Source: Rhabdophis nuchalis (lineage: Eukaryota > Chordata > Lepidosauria > Squamata > Natricidae). Taken from it: a stretch of DNA of 64,000 nt. The stretch is from the NCBI GenBank assembly GCA_039707465.1, contig CM077648.1:75451119-75515118 (forward strand), in the 5' to 3' direction. The position numbers and the translations under genes are program-made. Under the pieces are notes generated by a model. That model made no database searches, was not told the origin of the DNA, and worked only from the letters and a program-made list of their open reading frames with translations. Shown here piece by piece: positions 44,200 to 53,667 of the stretch; the first letter of the stretch is position 1; each line of letters opens with the position of its first letter.

Positions 44200-46560
44200 A
44201 TAGTAATAATTTATAATAATAATAATTTTATTTTTATAAACCGCGTCCTCTCCCGACGGGGACTCGGAGCGGTGTACAGGGAAAAAATTAAAACGCATAA
44301 AATACATATACAATAAATACACTAAGTTAAAAACCAAATTAAACTCAATTCAATTGTCCCTGCACTAAAATTCCCATTAATTAAAACTAATAATCCCAAA
44401 CCCTAAAGGTAGAGACTAACCTAGGCCGGCCAAACGGAAAAAGTGTGTTTTTAATTTCTGACGGAAGAAGCGGAGGTCCGTGGTTGTTCTAATGTCGGGG
44501 GGAAGGTCGTTCCAGAGGGCTGGGCCCGCCACAGAGAAGGCCCTTCCCCTGGGCGTCGCCCGCTGACAAAGTCTAGTGGACGGCACCCGGAGAAGTCCCT
44601 CTCTGTGGGAGCGAATCGGTCGTGAGGATATATGGGGCAGGATCCGATCCTGCAGATAGCTAGGTCCCGAGCCATGGAGCGCTTTGAAGATGATAACTAG
44701 CACCTTGAAGCGCACCCGAAAGACGACAGGCAGCCAGTGCAGCTCGCGCAAGAGCGGTGTTATGTGGGTATACCTTGCGGTCCCCATTATTGCTCGCGCG
44801 GCTGCATTCTGGACCATCTGAAGTCTTCGGGTGCACCTCAAGGGGAGCCCCATGTAGAGAGAGTTACAATAGTCCAGTCGGGATGTCACGAGAGCATGAG
44901 TGACTGTGCAAAGGGCATCCCGATCCAATAGGGGGCGCAACTGGCGTACCAGGCGAACCTGGTAAAACGCCCTCCTGGCCACGGCTGTCACTTGATCTTC
45001 CATGGACAGCCGGGTATCCAGGAGGACACCCAAGTTGCGCGCCCCATCCACAGGGGCAAGATGTTCGCCCCCTATGGCCAGCGATGGAATCAGCTGGTTG
45101 AATCGGGCAGCCGGAAACCACAGCCACTCGGTCTTGGTCGGGTTGAGCCTGAGTCTGTTACTTCCCATCCAGATCCGCACGGCTTCCAGGCACTGGCACA
45201 TCACCGCTACGGCATCGTTGGGGTGGTTTGGGGTAGATATATACAACTGCGTATCATCAGCGTAGAGGTGATACTCTACCCCAAAACCACGGATGATCTC
45301 GCCCAGCGGCTTCATATATGCATTGAACAGGAGAGGCGAGAGGACCGACCCCTGAGGCACCCCACATGTGAGGGGACTTGAGGTCGACCTCTGCTCTCCT
45401 GCCAACACAAATTGCGATTGACCAGAGAGGTAGGAGGAGAACCACCGTAAAACGGTGCCTCCCACCCCCAACCCCCCCAGCCGATGCAATAGGATACCAT
45501 GGTTGATGGTATCAAAAGCCGCTGAGAGGTCTAATAGGACCAGGATGGAGGAACAACCCCCATTTCTGGCCCTCCAGAGATCATCCACCAACGCGACCAA
45601 TGCCGTCTCGGTGCTATGCCCGGGCCGAAAGCCGGACTGGCGCGGGTCTAGATAATCAACTTCCTCCAGGTGACGGGGAAACTGTTGTGCCACCACACTC
45701 TCTACAACCTTCGCCAGGAAGGGAAGGTTGGAGACGGGACGATAGTTGGATAATAAAGCTGGGTCCAAAGAGGGCTTCTTCAGGAGGGGCCTGACCATGG
45801 CCTCTTTAAGGGAGGCAGGCAAGAATCCCTCACTTAAAGAAGCGTTGACAAACTCTTGGAGCCAGCCTCGTGTCACCTCCCAGGATGCCAGTACAAGCCA
45901 GGAAGGACACGGGTCCAATAAACATATGGTGGCTCGCAGTCGCCCACGTAACCTGTCCATATCCTCGGAAGTAACAGAGTCAAACTCCTCCCAACCAGGA
46001 TCCGCCTCGTGGCCTCCCACTGGGCCATCAATGGAGACTAACTCGTTATGGATCTGAGCGATTTTCTCCTGCAGATAAATCACAAATTCCTCTGCTCTAC
46101 CCTGTAATGGGGCTTCCCACACCCTCTGTTGAAGGAGGGAGCGGGTCACCCTAAACAGGGCGGCAGGGCGGTTATCTGCGGATGCTATGAGAGTGGCACA
46201 ATGATGACGTTTGGCCACTCTCAGCGCCACAATGTAAGTCCGTAAATGGGCTCTTACCTGTGTTCGGTCGGATTCAGATCGAGTAGACCTCCATCTTCTC
46301 TCTAGGCATCTCTTGTGGCGCTTCATCACCCTTAGCTCCTCGGTAAACCAAGGAGCCAGAGTGGCTCGCTGCCGCAAGAGAGGCCGCAAGGGCGCGACCC
46401 GATCCAAGGCTCCCGTGGTCGCAGTATTCCATGCGGCCACGAGGTCTTCCATCGGGGCGCGGGTCAGGGGTACAGGAAGTGGCCCAAGCACCGCCTGGAA
46501 CCCGTTGGGGTCCATCAGGCGCCTGGGGCGGAACCAGATAGGCAACTCAGGTTCCGCCCC
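44200..46560 (-). mobile_element. 5'-truncated L2 LINE with long open frame
   Basis: The tail of ATT units is at about 44200-44235. The L2 3' UTR (GTCCTCTCCCGACGGGGACT stem) spans 44236-44415. The coding part ends abruptly at about 46560 where non-L2 sequence starts. Confidence 0.9.
44416..46545 (-). CDS. L2 ORF, C-terminal 709 codons without stops (truncated)
   Basis: Minus-strand protein starting IWFRPRRLMDPNGFQ. It has no endonuclease but carries the whole linker, the RT ([14 protein letters not shown], motif [37 protein letters not shown]) and the C-terminus (LLRELHWLPVV, ALWNDLPPDIR, RLAGLG). It differs from the intact copy at 25.9-29.1 kb by scattered substitutions only. It keeps the usual GVPQGS, which the full-length copy lacks. 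With no promoter or endonuclease it should be inactive, but the long open frame shows recent arrival. The listed Met start is just the first ATG after the truncation point. Confidence 0.88.
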   Translation of the reverse strand: MPIWFRPRRLMDPNGFQAVLGPLPVPLTRAPMEDLVAAWNTATTGALDRVAPLRPLLRQRATLAPWFTEELRVMKRHKRCLERRWRSTRSESDRTQVRAHLRTYIVALRVAKRHHCATLIASADNRPAALFRVTRSLLQQRVWEAPLQGRAEEFVIYLQEKIAQIHNELVSIDGPVGGHEADPGWEEFDSVTSEDMDRLRGRLRATICLLDPCPSWLVLASWEVTRGWLQEFVNASLSEGFLPASLKEAMVRPLLKKPSLDPALLSNYRPVSNLPFLAKVVESVVAQQFPRHLEEVDYLDPRQSGFRPGHSTETALVALVDDLWRARNGGCSSILVLLDLSAAFDTINHGILLHRLGGLGVGGTVLRWFSSYLSGQSQFVLAGEQRSTSSPLTCGVPQGSVLSPLLFNAYMKPLGEIIRGFGVEYHLYADDTQLYISTPNHPNDAVAVMCQCLEAVRIWMGSNRLRLNPTKTEWLWFPAARFNQLIPSLAIGGEHLAPVDGARNLGVLLDTRLSMEDQVTAVARRAFYQVRLVRQLRPLLDRDALCTVTHALVTSRLDYCNSLYMGLPLRCTRRLQMVQNAAARAIMGTARYTHITPLLRELHWLPVVFRVRFKVLVIIFKALHGSGPSYLQDRILPHISSRPIRSHREGLLRVPSTRLCQRATPRGRAFSVAGPALWNDLPPDIRTTTDLRFFRQKLKTHFFRLAGLG

Positions 46561-47906
46561 ATCTATAGGTGTTATAGATGTTACACTGAAGGTTTACAGC
46601 ACTCTCACAGCCTTAGTTTTGACTTGGTTGGCATTAAATTAAACCAATTTGGTGATATTTTATTCTAGGATCTATTTCCAGTGGTTATTATGCACATGGA
46701 AATCATTTGATAAAATGGTTTGCTCTGGTCATTCCTCAGAATAGCTGTTCAGCATCTTAAGGCACCTGCTTTGAAGTTCTCTATAGGTTTCTCAGTGTGT
46801 AGCCATTGTGCAGCTCTAAAGAATGGATCCAGAACCTCCCAGTGACGAACTTGAGAATAAAAATTAAATGAATGACAGACTGAAATATTGAGCGATGATC
46901 ATATTCCTTTTCTCTGTTGTCCTGTCTCAGGCCAAGCTCCCGGAAGCACACAGAGAGCTGGTTACAAACTTTACTGACTAATTTGTGAAGGAAATGAACA
47001 GTGGCAAAGGAAATGAGAGTGCAATGCAAATCATATGCACTAGAGAAAACAAGCTTGTCTTGATAGTTTCAAATCCAAAATCGCCAGCACAAACTAAATA
47101 CAAGTGTCCAAACATTGTAGAAAGGCTGTCAGCCAGTTCAGGTTCAAAGTCATAAAAGTTTCAAGTTGGGAATCAAGGCACTCACACAATCTGCATGAGC
47201 AAATGGTTGCTGCCATTGAAGAGAAGTAACCCCAATGTTGCTCATGTGGAAGGGCATGGTTCCTTTCTGTGGGGAATCTCACAGAACACCTTAGCACTGC
47301 TCTCCTGTTAGCTTGGGAAGTCCTTGTATTGGAAGAGGTAGCAGTTCAGAGACCCCTTTTTTGTTTTTTTGGGTTTTTTTTTTTTTTTTTTGAAAAAAAG
47401 AAGAAGCAAAAAACCCCTTAAGGATCAGTTTCTGAGATCCAAATGATCAGTTATGGCAAATTCTAGAATTGTAATTGGTAAAGGTTCAGAAAATGTATGA
47501 TAGCTTTGTAGACTCTCAACAATTTGTTCCTATCCTCCTGCAATACAATATGAACTGTAACCATAATAAATTGACTAGTGTACTAATCCAATCTATCTAT
47601 CAAAACAATAGCTTTGAGTTTCTGCAGATTCAGACAACTTTATATGCACAAGTGAAACTATTCTTTAAAATGATATTATACAAACACTATAAGGTGGGGG
47701 GAAGGAGAGATCTATTACTTGATTTTCATGCTACAGAATAAGTTTGCAAATGGATTCTTAACTCTCTTCAGTTGTATTCATAGCATGTTTCATTATTTTG
47801 TCCAGACATCAATCTTGTCACTAAATTTCCTCAGTATCAAAAAGATGACAAGATGCTCTGAGAATGGGGTAAGGTTGCTGGGAGTGATTTTAGTGATGAC
47901 TTAAGT
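46561..47906. other. anonymous DNA
   Basis: No gene recognised. A T-rich/poly(A)-like stretch lies at 47355-47400. Minus frames at 46781-47029 and 47094-47297 show no domain. Confidence 0.45.
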
Positions 47907-48041
47907 CAGGGGTCTCCAACCTTTGCAATTTTATGTCTGAAGGACTTCAGCTCCCAGACTTCTCCAGCCAGCTTTGCGTGCTGGAGAATTCTGGGAGCTG
48001 AAGTCCTTCAGACTTAATGTTACAAAGGTTGGAGACCCCAG
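47907..48041. mobile_element. palindromic hAT-type MITE (family A)
   Basis: Ends CAGGGGTCTCCAACC and GGTTGGAGACCCCAG. Exact 8-bp duplication ACTTAAGT (47899-47906, 48042-48049). Confidence 0.92.
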
Positions 48042-48049
48042 ACTTAAGT

Positions 48050-48687
48050 TATCCTTGTTGTAGGCAGAGGTCAGAGCTTCAACAGAGCATTCAACTAAAC
48101 TAGCAGGATTTGTTTTAAAGAAACCATTTGGATTCATCAGCTATTATACCTGACAGTCAGTCAAAACTAATGTATGCAGTAGTGCAAATGGAATGTTTTC
48201 ATAGTATCCTTTAATCATGTTTAGAATACAATCCAAAGTATGTGTTGTGCCGTATATTAATTGAGGCAGGTCCACTTCTGAAGACTATGAATCCCAAATC
48301 TTTTTTAACAAAGAGGTCTCAAAAAATTCAGAGGGCTACCTTTGGTTAAGCAGTTGGGAAAATTTGGGTATCAACATAATTTCAATTTTCCGTTAAGGAC
48401 CTAGTGCCAGGTCATCAAAATCCTATGGAGTTCTGGACTGGATTTTTAGTCAGGTAGTTGGAATCCAACCTAAATTAAGACCATTATTGTCCCACTTATC
48501 CATAGAACTTTGAGCTGCACCAGAAACCTAAGTGTTAACATTTGGTGAATCCCAAAGTTTGATCTGGATGACTGATAATTTCCATTAACATTGGTGAATC
48601 CTTCTGCATTCATTCAACTACAGTAGTTAAAGTTAGTTAATAAGTGGTTGCGATTAGGTAATTAGGTATTTAGTGCAGTATCTACAC
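48050..48687. other. anonymous DNA
   Basis: No gene or repeat recognised. Confidence 0.4.
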
Positions 48688-48802
48688 CAGAGGTTCCCAA
48701 ACTTGGCACCTTTAAGACTTGTGGACTTCAACTCCCAGAAATCTCCAGCCAGCAGAACTCCAAGTCCACAAGTCTTAAAGTTGCCAAGTTTGGGAACCTC
48801 TG
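48688..48802. mobile_element. palindromic hAT-type MITE (family B)
   Basis: Ends CAGAGGTTCCCAAACTTGG and AAGTTTGGGAACCTCTG. Exact 8-bp duplication ATCTACAC (48680-48687, 48803-48810). Confidence 0.92.
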
Positions 48803-48810
48803 ATCTACAC

Positions 48811-49700
48811 TATACCTACAGAAGATAGTAGGTTGTCCACAATCATTGTACTAAATGTTTGAAACAAGTTGCAAGTATTTCTCATCAAAGTCAGATGAGG
48901 CAGGCTCTTTCCCAACGCTGAGGGCAGCAGTTCTGCTCTTTTCTGAAATTTGCATCAGAAGGATAACGCAAGACTTACCTTTTCAGAACGTAATCTTATT
49001 CTTCTGCATGCATATTTGCTCTTCTTTTTAATATATCTTTTTATTTTTATGCTTTACATTAAATGAATATTTATGCTGTCTATCTCTGCTATAAGGCAAC
49101 TTGCTTTCCCAAGCTTTACATAGAAAAGATGTCTATATTTGCCTGGATCTCTTTGGATTTTTTTTTAATGGGGACCCTGATATTAATTATGTTTCTTTTA
49201 ATATCTATTCCATTTTCCCCTCCATGTCCAATTTTCCCTTGGAGCAGAGGATAAGATATTCCTTAAACTAAATTGCTATCTATGTAATTTTGTGAAAATG
49301 ACTGTTCCTTTTAACATTGCCTAGTTTATTGAACTCTGAATATTTTTATTCTTTTCTCTGTATCAACTCATAAAATATCTTTCCTCTCATGGACATTTTA
49401 TTTTAGCTTAAGCAGATCCTTCTCATTTTCTCTGTTCACTAAGCTATGGTCACATATCTATATTTGCTGGACTCACTGTGTCTGTACAGGAAGAAAAATG
49501 TTTTAATATAAAGCCAAACAAGTTTCATTGGAATTGGTATAAAGATTTTTTCCTCTCATAGTATAGTAGTTTGAGAAAATAAGAGCCTGTGAAAAAGATT
49601 TAGTCTAAAACACCCTAGGCTTCTTATTAAACAATCATTTATGCATGCCACTTTCTCCCCTTTGTTTATTTTATGATAGTGCTGGTCACATTTATTTATT
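48811..49700. other. anonymous AT-rich DNA
   Basis: No gene recognised; the frame 49063-49254 is hydrophobic but featureless. Confidence 0.4.
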
Positions 49701-49701
49701 C

Positions 49702-49703
<2 letters not shown>

Positions 49704-49754
<51 letters not shown>
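49704..49754. repeat. (GT)n microsatellite at the hammerhead-repeat edge
   Basis: About 23 GT units directly precede a copy of the hammerhead repeat. Confidence 0.95.
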
Positions 49755-49809
49755 ACAACATCCTGGTAAGCCCCAAGTTTTATGAGCTGATCAATAAATA
49801 AATCAGAGA

Positions 49810-49856
49810 GACCAGGATAGATCTATTTCAAGCTTATTAACTCTCATCAGCTGGCC
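49810..49856 (-). ncRNA. type I hammerhead ribozyme motif
   Basis: Minus strand: stem I GGCCAG/CUGGUC, core CUGAUGA, stem II GAGUU-AAUA-AGCUU (paired using G-U wobbles), GAA, stem III AUA-GAUC-UAU, cleavage after C. Confidence 0.8.
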
Positions 49857-50211
49857 ATACCCTTTACTGGGACTCGAACCCGGGCTGTATTGCATATCAG
49901 GCAGGAGCCTAGCAATTCAGCCAAGCTGGCTCTCCCTTATTGCATCAGCTGAGACAGGGGTATTTAGTATAGGTAATTGTTTTCAGAACAATTACCTATA
50001 CTATACGAACTAAGCTTAAAATAGATCTATCCTGGACACTCTGATTTATTTATTGATCAGCTCATAAAACTAACACACATAGCTAAAAAATTTACACAAC
50101 GGAACTCTTGGCTTTCTGTCTAGATGGTCTCTGGTGATAAGCCGAAAGGCAGAAAAGGAAACAGTATGGCTCCTCCCTTAATGGGGCCCTAACAGGATGT
50201 TATGAAAACAA

Positions 50212-50272
<61 letters not shown>

Positions 50273-50308
50273 TATGTTAGATTTTTAAGGGCTGATTAAT
50301 AAATAAGA

Positions 50309-50355
50309 GACCAGGATGGATCCATTTCGGGCTTGTTAGCCCTCTTCAGCTGGCC
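50309..50355 (-). ncRNA. type I hammerhead ribozyme motif, CUGAAGA subtype
   Basis: Minus strand: stem I GGCCAG/CUGGUC, core CUGAAGA (position 7 of the hammerhead core tolerates any base), stem II GGGCU-AACA-AGCCC, GAA, stem III AUG-GAUC-CAU, cleavage after C. Stems II and III differ from the CUGAUGA type in both strands but stay paired. Confidence 0.8.
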
Positions 50356-50659
50356 ATACTCCTTCTACTGGGATTTGAACCGGCACTCTCCAGCATATCA
50401 AGGCATAAAAAGGCGAGCCTTTTTATGCCTTGAACTATCCGGCATCCCTGATTACATCAACCATTACAGGACTCTTTAATGAGAGAATATTTTCACAACT
50501 CCTGTTATGGGCCCCTTTAAGGGAGGAGACATACTGTCATCCTTCTCTGCCTTTCGACTCAACCTAGAGATCATCTGGGCAGAGAGCCAAATGAGATTAC
50601 TGTTGTGTGAATTTTTTTAGATATGTGTTAGATTTTTAAGGGCTGATTAATAAATAAGA

Positions 50660-50706
50660 GACCAGGATGGATCCATTTCGGGCTTGTTAGCCCTCTTCAG
50701 CTGGCC
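50660..50706 (-). ncRNA. type I hammerhead ribozyme motif, CUGAAGA subtype
   Basis: Identical in all stem and core positions to 50309-50355; the surrounding unit is also repeated. Confidence 0.8.
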
Positions 50707-50758
50707 ATACTCCTTCTACTGGGATTTGAACCGGCACTCTCCATATATATATATAAAC

Positions 50759-50801
<43 letters not shown>

Positions 50802-50970
50802 ATTGTTTTCACAACTTCCTGTTAGGGCCCCATTAAGGGAGGAGACATACTGTTTCCCTTTCTGCCTTTCGGCTCATCACCAGAGACCATCTAGACAGAG
50901 AACCATGAATTATGTTGTGTAAATTTTTTTTAGATATGTGTGTTAGTTTTGATCAGCTCATAAAACTAAC

Positions 50971-51015
<45 letters not shown>

Positions 51016-51047
51016 GTTTTTGAGCTGATCAATAAATAAGTCAGGGA

Positions 51048-51094
51048 GACTAGAATAGATCTATTTCGAGCTTATTAGCTCTCATCAGCTACCC
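51048..51094 (-). ncRNA. type I hammerhead ribozyme motif (variant)
   Basis: Minus strand: stem I GGGUAG/CUAGUC (one mismatch), core CUGAUGA, stem II GAGCU-AAUA-AGCUC, stem III AUA-GAUC-UAU, cleavage base U instead of C (still an allowed NUH site). Confidence 0.7.
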
Positions 51095-51272
51095 ATACCC
51101 TTACTGGGATTCGAACCCTGGAAACAGTATGTCTCCTCCCTTAATTGAGGCCTTAACAGGGTGTTGTGGAAACATATATATATGCTAGTTTTTATGAGCT
51201 GATCAATAAATTTAAATTTGAGAGACCAAGATAACCGCCTTATTAGCTCTCATCAGTTGGCCACACCCCACT

Positions 51273-51345
51273 GGGATTCGAACCGGGGCTGTAATGTATC
51301 TAAGGCAGAAGCCTAGCACTCCAGCCTAATCGGTTCTACCCTGTT
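51273..51345 (-). promoter_or_regulatory. tRNA-like polymerase III promoter head of the repeat unit
   Basis: Minus strand: an A-box-like TTAGGCTGGAGTGCTAGG and a B box GGTTCGAATCC matching the GGTTCGANTCC consensus, about 30 nt apart as in tRNA genes. The head recurs at about 51619-51691, 51965-52037, 52311-52383 and 52658-52730 (the last with GGTTCAAATCC). It begins about 10 nt upstream of each hammerhead. The full cloverleaf is imperfect, so this is a tRNA-derived promoter and not a tRNA gene. Confidence 0.7.
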
Positions 51346-51561
51346 TCATCAGCTAATCCAGGAGTATTTAGTATAGATAATTGTTACCACAACTTCCTGT
51401 AAGGGCCCCAATTAAGGGAGGAGACATGCTGTTTCCCTCTCTGCCTGTCGGCTCATCACCAGAGACCATCTAGACAGAGAACCATTTTTTAGTTACGTTG
51501 TGTAATATTTTTTAGATATGTGCTAGTTTTTATGAGCTGATCAATAAATTTAAATTTGAGA

Positions 51562-51608
51562 GACCAAGATAGATCTATTTCGAGCTTATTAGCTCTCATC
51601 AGTTGGCC
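51562..51608 (-). ncRNA. type I hammerhead ribozyme motif (array unit 2)
   Basis: Minus strand: stem I GGCCAA/UUGGUC, core CUGAUGA, stem II GAGCU-AAUA-AGCUC, GAA, stem III AUA-GAUC-UAU, cleavage base C opposite 51568. The pair next to the core is A-U here and G-C in 49810-49856. Confidence 0.85.
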
Positions 51609-51907
51609 ACACCCCACTGGGATTCGAACCGGGGCTGTAATGTATCTAAGGCAGAAGCCTAGCACTCCAGCCTAATCGGTTCTACCCTGTTTCATCAGCT
51701 AATCCAGGAGTATTTAGTATAGATAATTGTTACCACAACTTCCTGTAAGGGCTCCAATTAAGGGAGGAGACATGCTGTTTCCCTCTCTGCCTGTCGGCTC
51801 ATCACCAGAGACCATCTAGACAGAGAACCATATTTTAGTTACGTTGTGTAATATTTTTTAGATATGTGCTAGTTTTTATGAGCTGATCAATAAATTTAAA
51901 TTTGAGA

Positions 51908-51954
51908 GACCAAGATAGATCTATTTCGAGCTTATTAGCTCTCATCAGTTGGCC
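51908..51954 (-). ncRNA. type I hammerhead ribozyme motif (array unit 3)
   Basis: Same bases as the motif at 51562-51608. Confidence 0.85.
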
Positions 51955-52253
51955 ACACCCCACTGGGATTCGAACCGGGGCTGTAATGTATCTAAGGCAG
52001 AAGCCTAGCACTCCAGCCTAATCGGTTCTACCCTGTTTCATCAGCTAATCCAGGAGTATTTAGTATAGATAATTGTTACCACAACTTCCTGTAAGGGCCC
52101 CAATTAAGGGAGGAGACATGCTGTTTCCCTCTCTGCCTGTCGGCTCATCACCAGAGACCATCTAGACAGAGAACCATTTTTTAGTTACGTTGTGTAATAT
52201 TTTTTAGATATGTGCTAGTTTTTATGAGCTGATCAATAAATTTAAATTTGAGA

Positions 52254-52300
52254 GACCAAGATAGATCTATTTCGAGCTTATTAGCTCTCATCAGTTGGCC
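52254..52300 (-). ncRNA. type I hammerhead ribozyme motif (array unit 4)
   Basis: Same bases as the motif at 51562-51608. Confidence 0.85.
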
Positions 52301-52600
52301 ACACCCCACTGGGATTCGAACCGGGGCTGTAATGTATCTAAGGCAGAAGCCTAGCACTCCAGCCTAATCGGTTCTACCCTGTTTCATCAGCTAATCCAGG
52401 AGTATTTAGTATAGATAATTGTTACCACAACTTTCTGTAAGGGCCCCAATTAAGGGAGGAGACATGCTGTTTCCCTCTCTGCCTGTCGGCTCATCACCAG
52501 AGACCATCTAGACAGAGAACCATTTTTTAGTTACGTTGTGTAATATTTTTTTAGATATGTGCTAGTTTTTATGAGCTGATCAATAAATTAAAATTTGAGA

Positions 52601-52647
52601 GACCAAGATAGATCTATTTCGAGCTTATTAGCTCTCATCAGTTGGCC
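52601..52647 (-). ncRNA. type I hammerhead ribozyme motif (array unit 5)
   Basis: Same bases as the motif at 51562-51608; the adjoining B box in this unit reads GGTTCAAATCC. Confidence 0.85.
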
Positions 52648-52799
52648 ACACCCCACTGGGATTTGAACCGGGGCTGTAATGTATCTAAGGCAGAAGCCTA
52701 GCACTCCAGCCTAATCGGTTCTACCCTGTTTCATCAGCTAATCCAGGAGTATATAGTATAGATAATTGTTACCACAACTTCCTGTAAGGGCCCCAATTA

Positions 52800-52898
52800 A
52801 GGGAGGAGACATGCTGTTTCCCTAAAAAATGGTTCTCTGTCTAGATGGTCTCTGGTGATGAGCCGACAGGCAGAGAGGGAAACAGCATGTCTCCTCCT
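52800..52898. repeat. fold-back end of the tandem array
   Basis: GGGAGGAGACATGCTGTTTC near 52801-52822 is followed, after a joint, by an inverted piece of the same unit. That piece runs from TCTAGATGGTCTCTGGTGAT through GAGGGAAACAGCATG and ends at 52897. Confidence 0.85.
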
Positions 52899-53185
52899 TA
52901 TATTTATATTTATATTTATATTTATATTTATATTTATATTTATATTTATATTTATATTTATATTTATATTATTTATATTTATATTATTTATATTTATATT
53001 TATATTTATATTTATATTTATATTTATATTTATATTTATATTATTTATATTTATATTTATATTATTTATATTTATATTTATATTTATATTTATATTTATA
53101 TTTATATTTATATTTATATTTATATTATTTATATTTATATTTATATTTATATTTATATTTATATTTATATTTATATTTATATTGA
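52896..53185. repeat. (TTTATA)n hexanucleotide satellite run
   Basis: About 290 bp of TTTATA units with occasional 3-bp losses. The alternating Tyr-Ile or Phe-Ile frames over it are artefacts. Confidence 0.95.
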
Positions 53186-53218
53186 TTTATTGATTTATTG
53201 ATTAGCTCATAAAAACTA

Positions 53219-53249
<31 letters not shown>

Positions 53250-53280
53250 AGATTTTTAAGGGCTGATTTAATAATTAAGA

Positions 53281-53327
53281 GACCAGGTTAGATCTATTTC
53301 TGGCTTTTTAGCCTTCTTCAGCTGGCC
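53281..53327 (-). ncRNA. decayed hammerhead motif, CUGAAGA subtype
   Basis: Minus strand: stem I GGCCAG/CUGGUC and core CUGAAGA are kept. The last stem III base is changed (AUAGAUCUAA) and the closing stem II pair is A-A, so activity is unlikely. Confidence 0.6.
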
Positions 53328-53620
53328 ATACTTCTTCTACTGGGATTTGAACCGGCACTTTCCAGCATATTAGGCAAGCCTTGCTATGCCTTGAGCTAAC
53401 CGGCTTTCCCTGATTACATCAGCCTTTTACAGGACTCTAATTGATGAGAGAATATTTTTACAGCTCCTGTTTTTGAGGCCCGTTTTAAGGGAGGAGACAA
53501 ACTGTCATCCTTCTCTGCCCTTCGACTCAACCTATAGATCATCCAGACAGAGACCCATTAAGATTGCTTTTGTTTTTTAGGTATGTGTTAGATTTTTAAG
53601 GGCTGATTTAATAATTAAGA

Positions 53621-53667
53621 GACGAGGATAGATCTATTTCTGGCTTTTTAGCCTTCTTCAGCTGGCC
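53621..53667 (-). ncRNA. hammerhead motif, CUGAAGA subtype, weakened stems
   Basis: Minus strand: core CUGAAGA and stem III AUA-GAUC-UAU are intact. Stem I has one mismatch (GGCCAG/CUCGUC) and stem II an A-A closing mismatch. Confidence 0.6.

Larger units (their letters stand above)
49755..51183. mobile_element. diverged hammerhead/tRNA repeat copies with fold-backs
   Basis: Several partial units alternate with microsatellites: (ACAT)n at 50215-50270, (AC)n at 50760-50792 and (GT)n at 50977-51011. Each minus-oriented unit shows the tRNA-like head (for example 49872-49935, B box GGTTCGAGTCC on the minus strand), the hammerhead and the downstream CATCACCAGAGACCATCTAG domain. Orientation flips at a perfect 15-bp inverted repeat (49967-49981 and 49987-50001, 5-nt spacer). 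Confidence 0.8.
51184..52822 (-). repeat. tandem array of 346-bp tRNA-hammerhead units
   Basis: The anchor GGCCACACCCCACTGGG recurs at 51259, 51605, 51951, 52297 and 52644, giving periods of 346, 346, 346 and 347 bp. Units differ only at scattered bases (for example GGGCCCC/GGGCTCC and ACCATTTTTT/ACCATATTTT), so the array is recent or homogenised. In sense (minus) order each unit holds the tRNA-like head, the hammerhead, a TTGATCAGCTCATAAAA stretch, and a TCTAGATGGTCTCTGG domain. The first unit has a deletion that removes part of its hammerhead (51218-51264). Confidence 0.93.

Noticed and set aside
51273..51345. Functional tRNA gene
   Set aside because: B box and A box are good, but acceptor and anticodon stems do not pair well, and the sequence recurs as part of a repeat unit.
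51184..52822. CRISPR-like array
   Set aside because: The repeats are 346-bp contiguous units without spacers in a vertebrate genome; a tandem satellite or retrozyme-type array explains them.
52840..52880. A further hammerhead in the CTGGTGATGAGCCGAMAGGC motif of the repeat
   Set aside because: It resembles a core by eye, but the required CUGANGA and GAA positions are not met and no stem I is possible.
52845..53201. Tyr-Ile and Phe-Ile repeat open frames (also 54411-54705, 56215-56508, 61874-62515)
   Set aside because: They are products of TTTATA, AT, AAT and TA/GTAT simple repeats, not proteins.
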